Shown one piece after another: positions 1 to 4,907 of a DNA stretch of 5,138 bases (positions within the stretch are counted from its first letter, which is position 1; each line of letters opens with the position of its first letter). Location of the stretch: positions 1 to 5,138 of the forward strand of contig JAADGT010000113.1 in the NCBI GenBank assembly GCA_013152215.1. The letters run 5' to 3'. A model generated the notes under the pieces. That model did no database searches and was not told where the DNA came from. It saw nothing but the letters and a program-made list of their open reading frames with translations. Origin of the DNA: Deltaproteobacteria bacterium. Lineage in GTDB: Bacteria > Desulfobacterota > Deferrisomatia > Deferrisomatales > Deferrisomataceae. A program made the position numbers and the translations under genes.

Positions 1-162
1 TAACAGGAGCGCCCGATCAGGGCCACGGAACCCAAGTCTCCGCAACTTTCGACGCCCGCCGGGCCCTCCCGCACGGCATCGCGGTGGGAAGGCGGCCGAT
101 CAGAACGGCGGAGAGCAGGGCCTAGCCCCCCAAATCTCGCACTTGCCCGCGGATCCGTGGGC

Positions 163-266
163 CACCAGCGTTGCCACGATCTTCGCCCTGGGGCCAAACG
201 GTGCACGGCCGTGTGGGCGTAGGCGAGGCGTTCGAGCCGCCCGAGGCCGAGGAGCCACCGTTCGAC
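163..266 (-). pseudogene. Broken N-terminal remnant of a second CbiQ/EcfT-type transporter subunit
   Basis: Reading the minus strand from 266 gives a frame containing LGRLERLAYAHTAVHRL. At about 194-192 the match jumps to the next frame, which reads PRAKIVATLV down to 163. Restoring one base at that point would make HRLDPRAKIVATLV, the conserved cytoplasmic N-terminal signature of CbiQ-family T components (compare WHRTDPRVKLLGTAGF in the intact nikQ of this window). The repaired frame still stops near 100, giving about 56 codons against about 250 for a full protein, and no ATG, GTG or TTG start lies in frame ahead of it. It therefore looks both frameshifted and truncated. A third minus-strand frame at about 121-80 reads ALLSAVLIGRLPTA, which could be a further decayed membrane piece, but this is weak. 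It directly follows nikR, so a former nikR-linked ECF transporter operon is a reasonable inference. A sequencing error could explain the frameshift but not the missing remainder. Confidence 0.55.
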
Positions 267-276
267 GCCGCCGCAC

Positions 277-696
277 CTACACGATTCCCCGGCCGGTGGT
301 GGTCATCACGAGCTTCCCGTGCTTGACCCCTTTGGTGCCGATCAGCTCGTCGGCCAACCGCTTCACCCGGAGGACCGGCCCCCGCACCACCACGACCTCC
401 AGACAGTGGTCGTGGTCCAAGTGGACGTGCAGGGCCGAGACGATGGCGTCGTGGTGATCGTGCTGGTGCTCGGTCAGCTTGTCCGCCAAGTCCCGCACGT
501 GATGATCGTACACCAGGGTCACGGTTCCCACGATCTCCTCGTCACCCCGGCTCCACTGGTCCTCCACCAGCGCGTTACGCACCAGGTCCCGGATCGCCTC
601 CGATCGGTTCACATACCCCTTACGATGAATCAGTTCGTCGAACCGTTCGAGGAGCCGGGCGTCCATCGAGATGCCGAACCGCGTGAGATCCGCCAT
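277..696 (-). CDS. nikR: Nickel-responsive transcriptional regulator NikR
   Basis: The protein has 139 residues, typical for NikR. Residues about 4-48 form the ribbon-helix-helix DNA-binding domain (strand LTRFGISM, then helices with the family motif GYVNRSEAIRDLVR). The rest is the ACT-like metal-binding tetramerisation domain. The high-affinity nickel ligands of E. coli NikR (His76, His87, His89, Cys95) align with His79 (in QHDHHD), His90 and His92 (in LHVHLDHDHC) and Cys98, so metal sensing should be intact. In this family Ni-bound NikR represses nickel-uptake genes. The ATG at 696 is preferred because AAGGAGGAGG (710-701) sits four bases before it. An upstream in-frame ATG at 720 would place that ribosome binding site inside the coding sequence. 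It is divergent from the nikK-nikMLQO operon, whose promoter carries a matching dyad, so that operon is its likely target. Confidence 0.96.
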   Translation of the reverse strand: MADLTRFGISMDARLLERFDELIHRKGYVNRSEAIRDLVRNALVEDQWSRGDEEIVGTVTLVYDHHVRDLADKLTEHQHDHHDAIVSALHVHLDHDHCLEVVVVRGPVLRVKRLADELIGTKGVKHGKLVMTTTGRGIV

Positions 697-737
697 GGAT
701 CCTCCTCCTTGCGGGATCACCGGGAAGGTGCCTGTGT

Positions 738-766
738 TGTGTAGGAGAGGCCACCGGCCGGATCAA
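738..766 (-). promoter_or_regulatory. Possible nikR promoter (weak)
   Basis: On the minus strand, TTGATC (766-761) is followed after 17 bases by TACACA (743-738), which would start transcription about 35 bases before the nikR ATG. The -35 matches the sigma70 consensus at five of six positions but the -10 at only three. The sequence GTGTTGTGTAG (734-744, plus strand) overlaps the -10 and contains GTGT elements like the NikR half-site, but no correctly spaced partner is visible, so autoregulation is not supported. Confidence 0.28.
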
Positions 767-781
767 GGGCCGGTGCACCGG
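752..781. repeat. Overlapping perfect palindromes in the nikR upstream region
   Basis: CACCGGCC (752-759) and GGCCGGTG (768-775) form a perfect 8-bp inverted repeat with an 8-base centre. The right arm runs into a second, perfect 12-bp palindrome, CCGGTGCACCGG (770-781). They surround the candidate -35 of nikR. They could be an operator or an alternative hairpin pair; in GC-rich DNA chance is also possible. Confidence 0.5.
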
Positions 782-899
782 GCGGCCGGGCCACTTTATC
801 ACTCCGGGGCCGGGCGCTGAAAGGCTGGGGGATCACGGGGCGTTTCCGGCAGCGGACCGCAGCTCCCGGAGGGCCGTTCCGGCTCAGTGCCCCGCACCC

Positions 900-928
900 T
901 TGACATCGGTGACACGCATGTGTAGCAT
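900..928 (+). promoter_or_regulatory. Sigma70-type promoter of nikK-nikMLQO
   Basis: A perfect -35 TTGACA (900-905) is separated by exactly 17 bases from TAGCAT (923-928), which matches four of six -10 positions. Transcription would start near 935, giving a leader of about 160 nt before nikK. The -10 lies inside the NikR-type dyad at 920-946, so bound repressor would block polymerase. Confidence 0.65.
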
Positions 929-946
929 CGGCGACCTGAGTTACAC
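920..946. promoter_or_regulatory. Predicted NikR operator
   Basis: GTGTAGC (920-926) and GTTACAC (940-946) form an inverted repeat with one mismatch and a 13-base spacer. This resembles the deltaproteobacterial NikR consensus as I recall it (GTGTTAC-N13/14-GTAACAC, from comparative genomics of nickel regulons); the GTGT/ACAC outer bases and the spacing agree. It covers the -10 element and the likely start site of the rightward promoter, a repressor position, and nikR is encoded next to it. Similar half-sites occur nearby at 909-915 (GTGACAC) and 960-966 (GTGCTAC). Confidence 0.75.
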
Positions 947-1037
947 GTTTCGCTTTTTTGTGCTACCAACCCTGGGCAGAGCCTACCCCCGGGGCCTTGT
1001 CGCCCACCCACCGGGGCGCACCAGCGTTCCCTGTATG

Positions 1038-1055
1038 GCACGGCGATGGCCGTGC
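1038..1055 (+). repeat. Hairpin in the nikK leader
   Basis: GCACGGC (1038-1044) and GCCGTGC (1049-1055) form a perfect 7-bp stem with the tetraloop GATG. It ends 25 bases before the nikK ribosome binding site and is not followed by a T run, so it is not an intrinsic terminator. A role in mRNA stability or leader control is possible. Confidence 0.5.
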
Positions 1056-1080
1056 GGGTGCTTCCCTTCACCCCATTCCA

Positions 1081-1090
1081 TAAGGAGGAG
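1081..1090 (+). promoter_or_regulatory. nikK ribosome binding site that fixes the start
   Basis: TAAGGAGGAG ends three bases before the ATG at 1094. It lies downstream of the alternative in-frame ATG at 1046, which lacks such a site. A signal peptide starts right at 1094, so 1094 is the start. Confidence 0.8.
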
Positions 1091-1093
1091 ATC

Positions 1094-1861
1094 ATGAAGC
1101 CGCTGCGTTACCTGCTGCTCGCGGGGATCGGGGTCCTGTGCACCGTCGGGCTGGCGTCGGCCCATTTCGGCGTCATCATCCCCAGCGACGATATCGTGTC
1201 CCAGGGGGAGAGCCGCACGATCACCCTGGACGTGAAGTTCATCCATCCCATGGAGGGCAACTATATGAACATGGAGAGGCCCAAGCAGTTCGGGGTGCTT
1301 CTCCGCGGCAAGAAGACGGACCTTCTGCCCACCCTCAACGAGAAAAAGGTCAACGGGTTCACCACCTGGGAGGCCAAGTACACGATCCGGCGGCCGGGGG
1401 ACCACGTGTTTTACGTGGAGCCCACCCCTTACTGGGAGCCGGCCGAGCAGAGCTTCATCGTTCACTACACCAAGGTGATCGTGAACGCCATGGGCATGGA
1501 GGAAGGCTGGGACCAACCCGTGGGCCTCAAGACCGAGATCGTGCCCCTCACCCGTCCTTACGGCCTGTGGGCCGGGAACGTGTTCCAGGGCGTGGTCTTG
1601 GTCAACGGCAAACCAGCCCCCTTCACCGAGGTGGAGGTGGAGTACATGAACACGGACGGGGTGAAGATCCCGTCCGACCCCTACGTGACCCAGGTGCTCA
1701 AGGCCGACGCCAACGGCGTGTTCACCTACGCCATGCCCCGGGCCGGGTGGTGGGGGTTCGCGGCCCTGAGCGAGGACGATCGCAAGATCGAGAGGGACGG
1801 CAAGGCCTACCCGGTGGAGATCGGAGCGGTTCTGTGGGTCCGCACCCGGGACATGAGGTAG
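1094..1861 (+). CDS. nikK: Exported DUF4198-family nickel-transport accessory protein NikK
   Basis: This 255-residue protein belongs to the DUF4198 family, found beside Ni/Co ECF transporters and named NikK in that setting. Residues 1-23 are a Sec signal peptide (basic MKPLR, hydrophobic core, LASA cleavage site), so the mature protein should start with His24 (HFGVIIPSDD) in the periplasm. The family's aromatic motifs follow: YWEPAE with FIVHYTK in the middle, LKTEIVPLTRPYGLWAGNVF, and near the end ADANGVFTYAMPRAGWWGFA. The stretch NGKPAPFTEVEVEY to GWWGF looks like a carboxypeptidase-regulatory-like or Ig-like beta-sandwich. No transmembrane anchor or lipobox is visible. It leads the operon behind the NikR-controlled promoter, suggesting a role in binding or delivering nickel to the membrane complex; the biochemical function is not established from sequence. 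A 157-base structured spacer separates it from nikM, so its expression may differ from that of the transporter. Confidence 0.88.
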   Translation: MKPLRYLLLAGIGVLCTVGLASAHFGVIIPSDDIVSQGESRTITLDVKFIHPMEGNYMNMERPKQFGVLLRGKKTDLLPTLNEKKVNGFTTWEAKYTIRRPGDHVFYVEPTPYWEPAEQSFIVHYTKVIVNAMGMEEGWDQPVGLKTEIVPLTRPYGLWAGNVFQGVVLVNGKPAPFTEVEVEYMNTDGVKIPSDPYVTQVLKADANGVFTYAMPRAGWWGFAALSEDDRKIERDGKAYPVEIGAVLWVRTRDMR

Positions 1862-1892
1862 AGCCCCCTACCCTTCGACCTGTAATACCGAC

Positions 1893-1954
1893 TTGCGTTC
1901 AGACCGAGCGCCTTCGGGGGACGGGGCAAAGGGCCCCAATGGCTTTGAACGCAA
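1893..1954. repeat. Spaced inverted repeat in the nikK-nikM gap
   Basis: TTGCGTTCA (1893-1901) and TGAACGCAA (1946-1954) are perfect 9-bp inverted arms separated by 44 bases. Inside lies a smaller stem, GGGGC (1923-1927) with GCCCC (1933-1937). GACTT at 1890-1894 could alternatively pair with AAGTC at 1963-1967. The arrangement resembles a small intergenic palindromic element or a structured RNA. Genome copy number cannot be judged here. Confidence 0.6.
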
Positions 1955-1980
1955 CTTGGCATAAGTCTCTCTTTCGGAGC

Positions 1981-2006
1981 GCCGGGGGCCTTACAAGGCC
2001 CCCGGC
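1981..2006 (+). repeat. Very stable GC-rich hairpin just before nikM
   Basis: GCCGGGGGCCTT (1981-1992) and AAGGCCCCCGGC (1995-2006) are perfect 12-bp arms; in RNA the top would open to a TACA-type tetraloop on an 11-bp stem. It abuts the nikM ribosome binding site GAGGAG (2007-2012). No T run follows, so it is not a canonical intrinsic terminator. Likely roles are blocking 3' decay of the nikK mRNA, partial attenuation, or tuning nikM translation. Confidence 0.75.
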
Positions 2007-2018
2007 GAGGAGACCGAG

Positions 2019-2624
2019 ATGCACATCAGCGAAGGAGTCCTGTCCGCCCCGGTGCTGGCCGGCGGCGCGGCCCTCACGGCCGCCGGCCTAGCCGCCGGCC
2101 TCAAGGGCATGAAGCCCGAAAAGGTGCCCCAGGTGGCCGTGCTGTCCTCGGCCTTCTTCGTGGCGTCCCTGATTCACGTGCCCGCCGGCCCGGTGAGCGT
2201 GCACCTGGTGCTCAACGGGCTGAACGGCCTTATTTTAGGGTGGGCCGCGTTCCCCTCGATCTTCGTGGCCCTCACCCTTCAGGCCCTTCTGTTCCAGTTC
2301 GGGGGGCTCACCACATTGGGGGTAAACACCTTCAATATGGCGGCCCCTGCGGTCCTGTGCTACTTCCTGTTCCGACCGTTGGTCCGGGGCCGGTCCCCGG
2401 CCTGGGCCTGGGCCGGGGGGTTCGCCACGGGGTTCCTGTCGGTAGGGCTCGGAGCGGCCCTCATCGGGCTCAGCCTCGCTCTCACCGGCGAGGCGTTCCT
2501 GGAGGCGGCCGGCGTAGCCTTTGCCGCCCACCTTCCCGTGATGCTCATCGAGGGATTACTCTCCGGGTTTTGCGTGAGCTTCCTTCGCAAGGTTAAACCC
2601 GAAATCTTGGGGGTGACGTCATGA
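2019..2624 (+). CDS. nikM: Nickel ECF transporter substrate-binding subunit NikM (CbiM family)
   Basis: This 201-residue membrane protein is the S component that binds the metal ion in the group I ECF transporter. It starts MHISEGVLS: Met1 and His2 are the N-terminal metal ligands known from NikM/CbiM structures, so this start is functionally required. His62 in SVHLVLNG corresponds to the third ligand histidine. Further family motifs are FVASLIHVPAGPVSVHL (residues 47-63), FQFGGLTTLGVNTFNM (92-107) and AHLPVMLIEG (170-179). Six to seven hydrophobic segments are visible. The ribosome binding site GAGGAG lies six bases upstream. The stop overlaps the nikL start (ATGA). It is about the size of stand-alone NikM and lacks a fused NikN domain; nikL takes that place. 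Nickel rather than cobalt is inferred from nikL, nikK and nikR, as CbiM and NikM are hard to tell apart by sequence. Confidence 0.95.
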   Translation: MHISEGVLSAPVLAGGAALTAAGLAAGLKGMKPEKVPQVAVLSSAFFVASLIHVPAGPVSVHLVLNGLNGLILGWAAFPSIFVALTLQALLFQFGGLTTLGVNTFNMAAPAVLCYFLFRPLVRGRSPAWAWAGGFATGFLSVGLGAALIGLSLALTGEAFLEAAGVAFAAHLPVMLIEGLLSGFCVSFLRKVKPEILGVTS

Positions 2625-3190
2625 CCCGCTTATTCATCCCGGCCGTCGTTCTGGGACTCCTCGTCCCTGCCGTGGCCTTGGCCCACAAGGTGAACGTGTT
2701 TGCGTACGCCGAGGACGGCGTCGTCCACACCGAGAGCTACTTCAACGACGGGACCCCCTGCCAGAACTCCCGCATCGTGGCCTACGGGGAGGGAGGCAAG
2801 GTGGTGGCCGAGGGAACCACCGACACCGAGGGGATGTTCTCGTTCCCCATCGATCGGCCCCAGGACCTGCGGATCGTTTTGGAGGCCAGCATGGGGCACA
2901 AGAACGAGGTGCGCTTGTCCGCGGCCGAGATCGGGGGGGGCGAGCCCCCGACGGCGGCGGCCCAGGCGCCCGCCCGTCCGGCACAGGCCCAGGCTCCCCC
3001 GGTGGACCCCAAAGCCTTGGAGCAGGCCGTGGATCGGGCGCTGGCCCGACGCCTCAAGCCCATTCGGGAGACCCTGATGCGGCTGGAACGGGCGCAGGAG
3101 AAGCCCAACGTGGCCACCGTGCTCGGAGGCATCGGGTTCATCCTCGGCCTGGCCGGGATGTACCTGTGGGGCCGGTCCGGGCGGAGGTGA
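2621..3190 (+). CDS. nikL: Nickel ECF transporter accessory subunit NikL, exported and membrane-anchored
   Basis: The 189-residue protein has a signal peptide (residues 1-21, ending AVALA) whose cleavage would expose His22 of HKVNVFAYAEDG, the characteristic NikL start. Residues about 22-103 look like a small beta-sandwich of the carboxypeptidase-regulatory type (GTPCQNSRIVAYGEGGKVV, then TTDTEGMFSFPI). His36, Cys47 and His93 are possible extra metal ligands. An Ala/Pro/Gln-rich linker (about 104-130) leads to a charged, helical segment with coiled-coil character (131-160). One C-terminal transmembrane helix (about 164-183) ends in GRSGRR, so the bulk of the protein is periplasmic. NikL occupies the place of CbiN/NikN, which assist the S component. 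Its ATG overlaps the nikM stop, and its own stop overlaps the nikQ ribosome binding site, indicating coupled translation. Confidence 0.9.
   Translation: MTRLFIPAVVLGLLVPAVALAHKVNVFAYAEDGVVHTESYFNDGTPCQNSRIVAYGEGGKVVAEGTTDTEGMFSFPIDRPQDLRIVLEASMGHKNEVRLSAAEIGGGEPPTAAAQAPARPAQAQAPPVDPKALEQAVDRALARRLKPIRETLMRLERAQEKPNVATVLGGIGFILGLAGMYLWGRSGRR
3183..3190 (+). promoter_or_regulatory. Ribosome binding site for the TTG start of nikQ
   Basis: GGAGGTGA is a full anti-16S match. It overlaps the nikL stop codon (TGA, 3188-3190) and precedes the TTG at 3197 by six bases, or nine from GGAGG. No ATG or GTG is better placed, and the TTG frame begins at the conserved N-terminus, so TTG is accepted as the start. 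Confidence 0.8.
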
Positions 3191-3196
3191 CACGCC

Positions 3197-3958
3197 TTGC
3201 ACCTGGAGGTCTTCGCTCTCGGCGACAGCACGTGGCATCGGACCGATCCCCGGGTCAAGCTGCTCGGAACGGCCGGGTTCGCGGTGGCAGTGGCCACGGC
3301 CACCCGTTTCACCCCCCTGGTGTTCGCTCTGGCCCTCGCTGCAGCCACCCTCTGGACCGCGCGCCTGGACCGGCGGAAGCTTTGGATCCGACTGGCAGCG
3401 GTCAATGGGTTCGTGCTGTTCCTGTGGCTGTTTTTGCCGTTCACCACGCCGGGTGAGGCCCTCGCCCAGTGGGGGTGGCTCACCGTCCGACGAGAGGGGC
3501 TGGAGCTGGCTGCGGCCATCACCTTAAAGACCAACGCCATCATCATGGTGACCATCGCCTTACTGGGCACGAGCACCATCTTCGACCTTGTGCACGGCTT
3601 GGTCCATCTGCGGGTCCCGAGGCGGCTCGTCCAGCTCTTCTTCTTCTGCTTCCGGTACATCACGGTGATCCACGAGGAGTACGTGCGGCTCCGATCCAGC
3701 ATGCGGATCCGATGCTTCCACCCTCGGACCAGCATCCACACTTACCGCAGCATGGCCTACCTCGTGGCCATGCTGTTCGTCCGGAGCTACGAGCGCTCGG
3801 AGCGCATCTACCAGGCCATGGTCCTGCGTGGCTTCTCAGGCACCTTCTGGACCCTGAACCACTTCCACATGCACCGGAGGGACTGGGCCTTGTCGGCTGG
3901 CATTGCGACGGCGGTGGGGTTGGTTCTGGCGCTCCAGTGGGGAAGGAGCGTGCTGTGA
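3197..3958 (+). CDS. nikQ: Nickel ECF transporter transmembrane subunit NikQ (CbiQ family)
   Basis: This is the T component (EcfT) that links NikM to the NikO ATPase in the inner membrane; its 253 residues are normal for CbiQ. The N-terminal cytoplasmic motif HRTDPRVKLLGTAGF is at 14-28. Hydrophobic helices follow at about 29-54, 66-84, 105-125, 144-158, 186-197 and 232-246. The long cytoplasmic coupling helices are at about 156-215. Each normally carries an x-R-G signature. The second is intact as LRGF (210-213), but the first reads IRCF (171-174), with Cys173 where Gly is usual. ERSERIYQAM (199-208) is the conserved lead-in to the second motif. Translation starts at TTG with a strong ribosome binding site, and the stop overlaps the nikO start (GTGA). 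Adjacent nikM, nikL and nikO define the complex. Confidence 0.94.
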   Translation: MHLEVFALGDSTWHRTDPRVKLLGTAGFAVAVATATRFTPLVFALALAAATLWTARLDRRKLWIRLAAVNGFVLFLWLFLPFTTPGEALAQWGWLTVRREGLELAAAITLKTNAIIMVTIALLGTSTIFDLVHGLVHLRVPRRLVQLFFFCFRYITVIHEEYVRLRSSMRIRCFHPRTSIHTYRSMAYLVAMLFVRSYERSERIYQAMVLRGFSGTFWTLNHFHMHRRDWALSAGIATAVGLVLALQWGRSVL

Positions 3959-4632
3959 TCTCACTGGAGCAGGTGACTTTTCGGTACCCGGGGGGGCCAG
4001 AGGTGCTTCGGGGCCTGGACTTTCGGATCCGGCAAGGGGACCGGGTTGGGATCGTGGGGCCGAACGGCTCGGGCAAGACGACCCTCCTCCACCTGATCGT
4101 GGGGCTCCTACGCCCCACCTCGGGCCGGGTGGTGCTGTTTGGGAGGGAGAGAACGACCGAGGCCGACTTCCGGGACGCCCGGCGCCGGATGGGGTTCGTG
4201 TTCCAGGACGCGGACGACCAACTCTTCTGCCCCACGGTCGCCGAGGACGTGGCCTTCGGGCCCCTGAACCTGGGCAAGCCTGCGGACGAGGTCCGCGAGA
4301 TCGTGCGGAGCACGCTGGGGATGCTCGGCATCGAGCACCTGGAGCACCGGGTCACCTACCAACTTTCGGGCGGAGAGAAGCGGATCGTGGCCCTGGCCAC
4401 GGTGCTGGCCATGAATCCGGATGTGTTGATCCTGGACGAGCCCACCACCGGCCTGGACGAGGCCACCACAGACCGAGTGGTCGAGATCCTCGACCGCCAC
4501 GTGCCGAGCTACCTCGTGGTGTCTCATGACTGGAGTTTTTTGGAGCGGACCGTGAGTCGGGTGACCCGGCTCGAGGAAGGCCGTCTGGTCCCCGGCTTCC
4601 TGGGAAGCGTTCCCCGCTCCGCCGCCCGGTAA
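3955..4632 (+). CDS. nikO: Nickel ECF transporter ATP-binding subunit NikO (CbiO family)
   Basis: This 225-residue ABC ATPase powers uptake through NikQ. All nucleotide-binding motifs are present: A-loop Tyr11, Walker A GPNGSGKTT (35-43), Q-loop VFQDADDQLF (82-91) with the D-D-Q-L-F form typical of ECF ATPases, signature LSGGEKR (137-143), Walker B VLILDEP (157-163) with catalytic Glu162, D-loop GLD (166-168) and H-loop SHD (190-192). Only one ATPase gene is present, so the complex should use a NikO homodimer, as in CbiMNQO. The start is GTG at 3955, overlapping the nikQ stop by four bases, with AAGGAG (3943-3948) six bases upstream. An in-frame reading further upstream runs against nikQ and is not coding. 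The C-terminus is short, without an added domain. Confidence 0.96.
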   Translation: MISLEQVTFRYPGGPEVLRGLDFRIRQGDRVGIVGPNGSGKTTLLHLIVGLLRPTSGRVVLFGRERTTEADFRDARRRMGFVFQDADDQLFCPTVAEDVAFGPLNLGKPADEVREIVRSTLGMLGIEHLEHRVTYQLSGGEKRIVALATVLAMNPDVLILDEPTTGLDEATTDRVVEILDRHVPSYLVVSHDWSFLERTVSRVTRLEEGRLVPGFLGSVPRSAAR

Positions 4633-4644
4633 AGGAAGCTGGCA

Positions 4645-4716
4645 GTGGCTCACACCACCGGCGATCACGGACGCGTGCGCTTTGACACCTTCACCGGGGC
4701 CCACGGGGCCCGCTGA
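4645..4716 (+). CDS. Possible 23-residue His-containing small ORF after nikO (doubtful)
   Basis: A GTG start at 4645 follows the nikO stop in the same frame, with AGGAAG (4633-4638) six bases ahead, so ribosomes leaving nikO could reinitiate. The predicted peptide has 23 residues, three of them His and four Gly, and no membrane segment or signal peptide. I do not recognise it. Short GTG-started frames are common by chance in GC-rich DNA, so this is only a candidate. Confidence 0.15.
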   Translation: MAHTTGDHGRVRFDTFTGAHGAR

Positions 4717-4741
4717 CCAAGACCTGCCCCCCGCCCGGGGG
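4695..4741 (+). repeat. Two GC-rich foldback stems downstream of nikO
   Basis: CGGGGCCC occurs at 4695-4702 and 4704-4711; the self-complementary GGGCCC cores can pair across a three-base loop. CCCCC (4727-4731) and GGGGG (4737-4741) form a second stem with a CGCCC loop. Neither is followed by a T run. They may protect the 3' end of the operon mRNA. Confidence 0.4.
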
Positions 4742-4815
4742 ATCCCACTTTCCGGTGCGACAACACAGCGGTCGGAGGGCGGAGAGCCAAGGCGCCCAAC
4801 AAGATGGGAACCGTC

Positions 4816-4839
4816 ACCGAAAACAATCGGTTTCTCTTT
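4816..4839 (+). terminator. Weak terminator candidate
   Basis: ACCGA (4816-4820) and TCGGT (4827-4831) form a 5-bp stem with an AAACAA loop, followed by TTCTCTTT. The stem is short, but the T-rich tail is unusual in this GC-rich region. It lies about 185 bases after nikO and is the best terminator-like site before the next gene. Confidence 0.25.
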
Positions 4840-4907
4840 GTCTCCTGCCCTCGGGACTCTGTCCACGGATGCGGCGTCGCCCGGCTCTCGGCAGGACCCT
4901 TGCGCCT

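Larger units (their letters stand above)
697..1093. other. Divergent nikR/nikK regulatory region, 397 bases
   Basis: No convincing gene lies here. Moving right from nikR, it holds the nikR ribosome binding site, a weak leftward promoter candidate, two overlapping GC-rich palindromes (752-781), a stretch to about 899 in which nothing was recognised, the rightward promoter and NikR dyad (900-946), a T-rich run (954-959), and a leader of about 160 nt with a hairpin at 1038-1055 ahead of nikK. The leader shows no recognisable cobalamin or NiCo riboswitch elements. Confidence 0.8.

Noticed and set aside
143..457. Plus-strand frames across nikR and its downstream region (143-457 and 319-744)
   Set aside because: They are Arg/Pro- or His/Val-rich antisense shadows of nikR and non-coding sequence, with no family motif or ribosome binding site.
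697..720. In-frame ATG at 720 (minus strand) as the nikR start
   Set aside because: It adds eight Gly-rich residues not found in NikR and places the strong ribosome binding site inside the gene.
1046..1093. In-frame ATG at 1046 as the nikK start
   Set aside because: It would put 16 residues before the signal peptide, has no ribosome binding site, and lies in the leader hairpin; the ATG at 1094 has TAAGGAGGAG in front.
935..1093. Cobalamin or NiCo riboswitch in the nikK leader
   Set aside because: No B12-box-like sequence or four-way-junction pattern of the NiCo class could be found; NikR control explains metal response without it.
1981..2006. Intrinsic terminator after nikK
   Set aside because: The stem is strong but is followed by GAGGAGACC, not a T run, and immediately precedes the nikM ribosome binding site.
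1138..2091. Long plus-strand frame of 317 codons across nikK
   Set aside because: It is an out-of-frame shadow of nikK, dominated by Arg, Gly, Pro and His, and runs through the structured spacer.
2782..3741. Long minus-strand frames opposite nikL/nikQ (2782-3741) and opposite nikO (4108-5052)
   Set aside because: They lie opposite genes with clear family motifs and have low-complexity basic or Gly/His-rich composition, as expected of antisense frames in GC-rich DNA.
4682..4710. Promoter from the perfect TTGACA at 4682-4687
   Set aside because: At 16-18 bases downstream the sequence is GGGGCC-like, with nothing resembling a -10 element.
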